From: Myxococcales bacterium
GTDB taxonomy: Bacteria > Myxococcota_A > Polyangia > Polyangiales > Polyangiaceae
NCBI GenBank assembly: GCA_016794345.1
Contig: JAEUKE010000153.1
Coordinates: 62,001-126,000, forward strand
Reading direction: 5' to 3'
Length of the DNA: 64,000 nucleotides
Positions 60,180 through 64,000 of the stretch are shown piece after piece; the stretch's first letter is position 1; each line of letters begins with the position of its first letter. Under the pieces are notes generated by a model, which did not search any database, was not told where the DNA came from, and was given only the letters and a program-made list of their open reading frames with translations. Made by a program: the position numbers and the translations under genes.

Positions 60180-60898
60180 CCCTTCGCGTGCGCGGCGATC
60201 GTCCGCTCGGCGAGGTCGGCCACGCGCTCGGCGTCCTGTCGCCCGAGCTCGGTCTCTTCTCCGCGCATCGCCCGCCTGAGCGACTGCCGGAGCGCGGCGC
60301 GCATGAGCACGCTCCCGCCCCCGCAGGCGCGGCAGACGATGCCGCCCGCGGCCGGATCGAGCAGCGCGCTCGATCCCTCGGGGCACGGAGCGGAGCAGCG
60401 GACACACGAATCGAGCTCCAGCCGGTAGCCGAACGCCGCGGCGAGGGAGAGCCCCGCGACTGCGAGCACCGCCGTCGCGGCCGCGGACGGCCCGTCTTCG
60501 ATCCGGTCGAGCGCCGCGTCGACGAGATCGAAGGCCACCGGCTCCGGCACGTTCGCCGGGGCGAGGGCGCGCAACCAGCGCAGCAGCCGCGACGCCGCGT
60601 CGAGCCGCGCGGGGTCTTCCACCAGCGCGAGGCGGGCGCGCACGATGGCGAGGTCACGCAGCTTCACCGCGTCCGCTCGCGCCAGGATCTCGAGGCGGAG
60701 CTGCAACGTGTGGAGAGGCTCGATCGGGCCGAGCCGAGACTTCGGCGCGCGCGCGCGGCGCACCGAGACCGAGACGGCCCCGCGCTCACGCGTGAAGAAC
60801 GTCGCGAGCACGTCCTGATCGCCCACGTCCACGCGGCGAACCAGGAGCGCGGGCGTGTCGACCACGCGCTCGACGGCCGCCTTCGTGGGCCGCGGCAC
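60161..60898 (-). CDS. recO: DNA repair protein RecO
   Basis: 245 residues. An N-terminal OB fold (DTPALLVRRVDVGDQDVLATFFTRERGAVSVSVRRAR) and a C-terminal helical domain with a zinc site (CVRCSAPCPEGSSALLDPAAGGIVCRACGGG) give four cysteines. RecO helps load RecA at gaps with RecF and RecR. Length matches the family. The neighbouring HTH-membrane protein ends one base upstream. Confidence 0.88.
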   Translation of the reverse strand: MPRPTKAAVERVVDTPALLVRRVDVGDQDVLATFFTRERGAVSVSVRRARAPKSRLGPIEPLHTLQLRLEILARADAVKLRDLAIVRARLALVEDPARLDAASRLLRWLRALAPANVPEPVAFDLVDAALDRIEDGPSAAATAVLAVAGLSLAAAFGYRLELDSCVRCSAPCPEGSSALLDPAAGGIVCRACGGGSVLMRAALRQSLRRAMRGEETELGRQDAERVADLAERTIAAHAKGQEARR

Positions 60899-61393
60899 TC
60901 AGCCGAGGCGCGTCGCGGCCGCGGCGCTCGACTGCGACAGCTCTCGGGGGACGCCCTGACCGCGCGGCTTGAGCACGATGCTGATCGCGACGGTGAAGAG
61001 GATGAGGAGCAGCACGAACGCGATGGCGACGCCGACGCGGCGCCCGGGCGAGCGGCTCTCCGAAGCGGACGAGAGGGGCAGCGGCGTCACCCAGGCGACG
61101 CGGCGGCAGGCGGTGTAGCGCGCGAGCACCTCATCCACCGAGGCCTGGACTGCGCGGGCGTAGGCCTTGAGGAAGCCGCGGACGAAGACCTCCCCGGGGA
61201 GGTCGTCGAAGTGGTCGCCTTCGATGCGCTCGATGGAGACGATGGGAATGCGCGTGGCGCGCGAGACTTCCTCCACGCTCATGCCACGCGCTTCGCGAAT
61301 GCTCCGGAGGTACCGGCCGATGGAACCCGAGCCGGCGTCCAGCGAGCTGGATGCAGTCCAAGGACCGACGGAGCGCAGCGAAGTTGAATCCAT
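60899..61393 (-). CDS. RodZ-like HTH protein with transmembrane segment
   Basis: 164 residues from ATG 61393. After a Ser/Thr-rich start, residues about 25-90 are an HTH_25/RodZ-type helix-turn-helix (IGRYLRSIREARGMSVEEVSRATRIPIVSIERIEGDHFDDLPGEVFVRGFLKAYAR) and about 128-149 a transmembrane helix (VGVAIAFVLLLILFTVAISIV). A short extracytoplasmic tail follows. RodZ links the MreB cytoskeleton to the cell wall, but short relatives have other roles, so the name is only by architecture. An 11-bp inverted repeat lies upstream. Confidence 0.78.
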   Translation of the reverse strand: MDSTSLRSVGPWTASSSLDAGSGSIGRYLRSIREARGMSVEEVSRATRIPIVSIERIEGDHFDDLPGEVFVRGFLKAYARAVQASVDEVLARYTACRRVAWVTPLPLSSASESRSPGRRVGVAIAFVLLLILFTVAISIVLKPRGQGVPRELSQSSAAAATRLG

Positions 61394-61419
61394 AGGCGGA
61401 TCCTGACGGAGGCAGAGTG

Positions 61420-61493
61420 GTAGCGGATCGTGCTGCAAAATGCCTCTTGACTTTGCGGACGGAGATCCTTTTTTCACTGTCCCGATCCGCTAC
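61420..61493. promoter_or_regulatory. Widely spaced 11-bp inverted repeat upstream of the RodZ-like gene
   Basis: GTAGCGGATCG (61420-61430) and CGATCCGCTAC (61483-61493), 52 bp between them, flank an AT-rich centre. This could be a pair of operator half-sites or a large stem. The gap 61394-61584 holds no gene. Confidence 0.45.
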
Positions 61494-61584
61494 ACGGGTT
61501 CAGATGCTCGCTCGGCGCGTGCTCGGCCAGGGTTTGCTCGCCACGGAAGGACCGAGCGCGCGGGTCACGGGGCCGGGCACGAAG

Positions 61585-62463
61585 TCAGGGAGCGGGCGCC
61601 GGGCTCGACGAGCCGGAAGGTGCGGGCGGCGGCTCGGCAGGCGCCGGCTCCGCAGGCCGAGGCGAGTCGGACGGGCCGAGCTGTCGCAGCTGGCCCTCGC
61701 AGCGCGTCCCCGAAGGTGTGGTCTTGCCGAGCTCCGTGCACTTCACGAAATCGGCGCGCGCGTCCTCCTTGGAGCCGAGCTTCATGGCCGTCCGGCCGCG
61801 GGCCTCCCACGCCTCCTGGATGCGACCGCAGCGCGCGTCGGTCTCGATCGCGCGGGTGAGCGCCGCGCGCGCGGCCTTCGCGTCGCCTTTCTTCTCGTAC
61901 GCGAGGCCGAGCCGGAAGTTGCCGACGCAGAAACGAGGCTGCGCGGCCACCGACCGGAGGAGCGCATCGACCGCTGGGTCGACCTGGCCTTTCTCGAGGT
62001 AGGCCCAGCCCAGGTTTCCCCATGACTTCTCGGGGGAGCCGTAGAGGATGTCCTCCGTGAGCGGCTTCAACACCTCGATGGCGTCGTCGTAGCGCTTCTC
62101 GTGGACGAGGATGACGCCCAGCGTGTTGCGCGCGTCCCGCATGTCCGGGGAGGACTCGAGCGCCTTGCGCGCGTACCGCTCGGCCTCGGCGAACTGACAG
62201 TCCGACGACGCAGGGTCTTTCTCGCAGAACGCGAGGTGGATGATGGCGCCGAGGTAGGCCGCGTCCGCGTTGTTGGCGTCCGTCTCGAGCGCCTCGCGCA
62301 CCTTCGCGAGCGCCTCGCGGAGGTTGCCCTTGCCGTATTCGTCTCGAGCGACGTCGTAGACCGCGACGCTCTTCGGGTCCGCCGCGGCGCCGTCGTTCGA
62401 TGCGCAGGCGGGACCGAGCGCCGCCAGCGTCACGAGGATAGCCAGCTCTTTTCGAACCTGCAC
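61585..62463 (-). CDS. TPR lipoprotein (PilF-like)
   Basis: 292 residues from GTG 62463; the signal peptide has a lipobox-like LGPAC (Cys20). Five or six TPR-like repeats follow (for example GNLREALAKVREALETDANNADAAYLGAI and ALESSPDMRDARNTLGVILVHEKRYDDAIEVL), and the end is a Pro/Ala/Ser-rich tail. PilF-type lipoproteins pilot type IV pilus secretins, but TPR lipoproteins are numerous in myxobacteria, so the assignment is by architecture. Six cysteines in the mature part may form disulfides. Confidence 0.75.
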   Translation of the reverse strand: MQVRKELAILVTLAALGPACASNDGAAADPKSVAVYDVARDEYGKGNLREALAKVREALETDANNADAAYLGAIIHLAFCEKDPASSDCQFAEAERYARKALESSPDMRDARNTLGVILVHEKRYDDAIEVLKPLTEDILYGSPEKSWGNLGWAYLEKGQVDPAVDALLRSVAAQPRFCVGNFRLGLAYEKKGDAKAARAALTRAIETDARCGRIQEAWEARGRTAMKLGSKEDARADFVKCTELGKTTPSGTRCEGQLRQLGPSDSPRPAEPAPAEPPPAPSGSSSPAPAP

Positions 62464-62516
62464 GGAAGTTCCGGTAGCGTAGCCGACCGATCGCGTCAAC
62501 CGAGCCCCTCTCGCGT

Positions 62517-62537
62517 GTCGGCCCACGTTCGGCCGAC
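62517..62537. terminator. Hairpin after the Crp/Fnr gene
   Basis: GTCGGCC, loop of 7, GGCCGAC: a perfect 7-bp stem about 26 nt downstream of the Crp/Fnr stop on the minus strand. No T-tract. Confidence 0.4.
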
Positions 62538-62563
62538 GGACGAGCGGGACGGCGCGCTCGGCC

Positions 62564-63349
62564 TCATCGACCTTCGTCGAGCTCGCCGCGGATCTCGTCT
62601 TTCACGCCGAGCAGCGCGAAGAGCCGCCGCAAGGCGTCGAGGTCCGGGATCTCGAGGCGCTCGTCCGCCACGCGGAGGTACTGGCCCTCGCGCAGCTCCT
62701 GGACGACGCGCTTCACCGTGTCCACGTCGAGCCCGACGCGGGTCGACAGCTCCATCGGCGAGATGGAGAACGCGACGGCGTGCCCGGGCGACTCGCTGTG
62801 GTCCTTCTGGGCGAGCTTCAGGAGCGCGCTCACGACCTTCGACTGCGTGTCGCTCAGCATCATGATCTCGATCTGATCTTCCGCGTCGCGGAGCCGGCGC
62901 ACGAGCTGCTTCACCAGGCGGCCCGCGACCACGGGGTTGCGCTCGAGGAGGTTCTGGAGCGTTGCCTGATCGAGCGAGAGCGCGAGGCCCGAGGTGAGCG
63001 CGATGGCCGTGGAGGAGCGCGGCGCTCCCGCGAGGAGGGCCGACTCACCGAACAGATCGCCCGGCTTGAGGACCATGAGCGAGCGCTCGACGCCGCGGAC
63101 GCGCTTGATGAGCCGCACGCGGCCCTCCTCCAGGAGGAAGGCGCTCGAGCCCTCCTCACCCTCCCGGAAGATGACGTCTCCGACCTCGAAACGCTTCCCG
63201 AACCGAGCGCGAAGGCGCTCCCCCTCGGACAGGGGCTCGTGATCGTCGAGCACGGAGCCGTCCATGTCGAACGCCGGCGGCTGCGACGGCTCCGCGGCGT
63301 CGCCTTCGGCGGTCGCTCCCGGCTGACCTTCGGGATGCGCATCGGCCAT
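62564..63349 (-). CDS. Crp/Fnr-family transcription regulator
   Basis: 261 residues from ATG 63349. After an acidic Pro/Gly-rich start, residues about 45-165 form a cyclic-nucleotide-binding-type barrel (FEVGDVIFREGEEGSSAFLLEEGRVRLIKR, PGDLFGESALLAGAPRSSTAIAL), and residues about 175-250 the winged helix (SPMELSTRVGLDVDTVKRVVQELREGQYLRVADERLEIPD). The residue usual for cAMP contact, in the RSSTAIA loop, is present, so a nucleotide ligand is possible. No cysteine cluster is seen, so it is not Fnr-like. Confidence 0.88.
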   Translation of the reverse strand: MADAHPEGQPGATAEGDAAEPSQPPAFDMDGSVLDDHEPLSEGERLRARFGKRFEVGDVIFREGEEGSSAFLLEEGRVRLIKRVRGVERSLMVLKPGDLFGESALLAGAPRSSTAIALTSGLALSLDQATLQNLLERNPVVAGRLVKQLVRRLRDAEDQIEIMMLSDTQSKVVSALLKLAQKDHSESPGHAVAFSISPMELSTRVGLDVDTVKRVVQELREGQYLRVADERLEIPDLDALRRLFALLGVKDEIRGELDEGR

Positions 63350-63387
63350 CGCCGCAGATCCTACCAGTATCGAGTGGGATTCGTGGT

Positions 63388-64000
63388 TCACCTGGGGATC
63401 GCCGGACCGAAGGAGGGCTTGGCGTCGGGCTCCCGAACGTACACGGGTTTCAGCGGGCCGAGCGCCCTTTTTTCCGAGAGCCAGGCCTCGCCCACGAGCG
63501 CCACCGAGCTCGCACACGGCAGGTCGGCCGCCGGCGCGCGGACGATCGCGGGCGACGTGCCGAGGGAGCCCAGCTCGAGGGCGACCGCCCCCACGATCCG
63601 GGTGTCGGCTTCGGCGGCCCACGCCTCGAGCTCCGCCTGCGCCTCGGCTCGCGAGAGGTGACGCGAGGAAGCGAGCGGGTGCCCCGCGCGATCGTACGAG
63701 CCCAGGTACACCTCACCCTTCTTCGCATCGAGGACCGCGGCGATCCGAGCGACGCGCTCGTGGGGGCGCGCGCGCAGGGCCGCGTGCACCATCGACTCGA
63801 GCGAGCCGACCGACACCGTCTCCAGCCCGAGCGCCGCCGCGACCCCCGCCGCCGAAGCCACCCCGACTCGCACGCCGGTGAACGAGCCGGGGCCGACGTC
63901 ACACGCCACACCACACAGATCCGTCCGGCTCGCGCCGGCCTGCGCGAGGGCCTCGTCGATCAACGAGAAGAGCGCTTCGGCGTGCGCCTCGAGCACCTCG
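63388..64000 (-). CDS. tsaB: tRNA threonylcarbamoyladenosine biosynthesis protein TsaB (partial)
   Basis: The gene extends beyond the right edge; about 204 codons of the C-terminal part are present. The conserved VACDVGPGSFTGVRVGV block is the TsaB signature, and TsaB is the partner of TsaD in making t6A37 in tRNA. The following DAKKGEVYLGSYDRAG segment and a late VGAVALEL segment fit. It ends 38 bp from the Crp/Fnr gene start on the same strand. Confidence 0.92.
   Translation of the reverse strand, partial: EVLEAHAEALFSLIDEALAQAGASRTDLCGVACDVGPGSFTGVRVGVASAAGVAAALGLETVSVGSLESMVHAALRARPHERVARIAAVLDAKKGEVYLGSYDRAGHPLASSRHLSRAEAQAELEAWAAEADTRIVGAVALELGSLGTSPAIVRAPAADLPCASSVALVGEAWLSEKRALGPLKPVYVREPDAKPSFGPAIPR

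Noticed and set aside
58343..61387. A 1014-codon plus-strand frame from hemH to the RodZ-like gene
   Set aside because: It runs through clear genes on both strands (hemH, phosphoesterase, recO) in the wrong frame and contains no domain.

Overview
The window is about 64 kb of GC-rich bacterial DNA (roughly 70% G+C) packed with genes on both strands. The gene content points to a myxobacterium, most likely of the Polyangiales (Sorangium/Polyangium-like). It has a lysine/alanine/proline-rich histone H1-like protein, a CarD/CdnL-type regulator, AgmX/PglI-type and DUF4388 proteins, NtrC-type response regulators, a stand-alone Ser/Thr kinase, thrombospondin type-3 calcium-repeat and Cys-rich lipoproteins, and many small lipoproteins. 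No phage, insertion sequence, CRISPR array, tRNA or rRNA gene was seen. Many neighbouring genes share a 4-bp stop/start overlap (ATGA or GTGA), so operons are tightly coupled in translation.

Layout. 1-6.8 kb: PIN/PhoH-type protein (partial) and soluble transhydrogenase on the minus strand; an acetyltransferase, acyl-CoA synthetase and S9 peptidase operon plus a lipoprotein on the plus strand. 6.9-9.7 kb: class II HMG-CoA reductase and an NtrC-type regulator. 9.9-15.7 kb: a serine palmitoyltransferase-like enzyme, a calcium-repeat/vWA lipoprotein, a Cys-rich lipoprotein, a Skp/OmpH-like chaperone and fabZ. 15.6-24.7 kb (minus): a GIDE-like membrane protein, a flavoprotein, two VOC proteins, an ECF sigma factor with a SnoaL-like tail, then a cell-surface redox module (three heme-motif lipoproteins, a DUF3570 barrel and a DUF4266 lipoprotein) with a divergent TlpA-like thioredoxin. 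25.5-30.8 kb (minus): transglutaminase-like protein, poly(A) polymerase/CCA transferase family protein, Ser/Thr kinase and glutamyl-Q tRNA-Asp synthetase. 30.8-37.3 kb: M50 protease, coaD, a retropepsin-like lipoprotein, a DnaQ-type exonuclease with a WYL-like tail, lipoproteins and a 550-residue protein of unknown function. 37.3-41.3 kb: H1-like protein, OmpA-family lipoprotein, Ppx/GppA phosphatase, a probable small RNA or attenuator, and a CarD-family regulator. 41.4-45.8 kb: an MscS channel and two cation:proton antiporters in one overlapping operon. 45.8-53.7 kb (mostly minus): trmL, rnc, pterin dehydratase, parvulin, a zincin-like protein and a DUF4388 protein. 53.7-64 kb: a second NtrC-type regulator, a TPR metallopeptidase, ferrochelatase, a phosphoesterase, recO, a RodZ-like HTH membrane protein, a TPR lipoprotein, a Crp/Fnr regulator and tsaB (partial).

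The most interesting non-coding signal is at 40224-40365. A near-consensus promoter (TTGACA, 17 bp, TAGAGT) is followed by about 107 nt that fold into several helices and end in a textbook intrinsic terminator, upstream of the CarD-family gene. The most interesting protein system is the redox-lipoprotein module at 20.3-25.5 kb, which combines rare CX4CH motifs, a CXXCH lipoprotein, a DUF3570 barrel fused to a periplasmic TPR/PEGA-like region, and a DUF4266 lipoprotein with an invariant-looking CGCN end.
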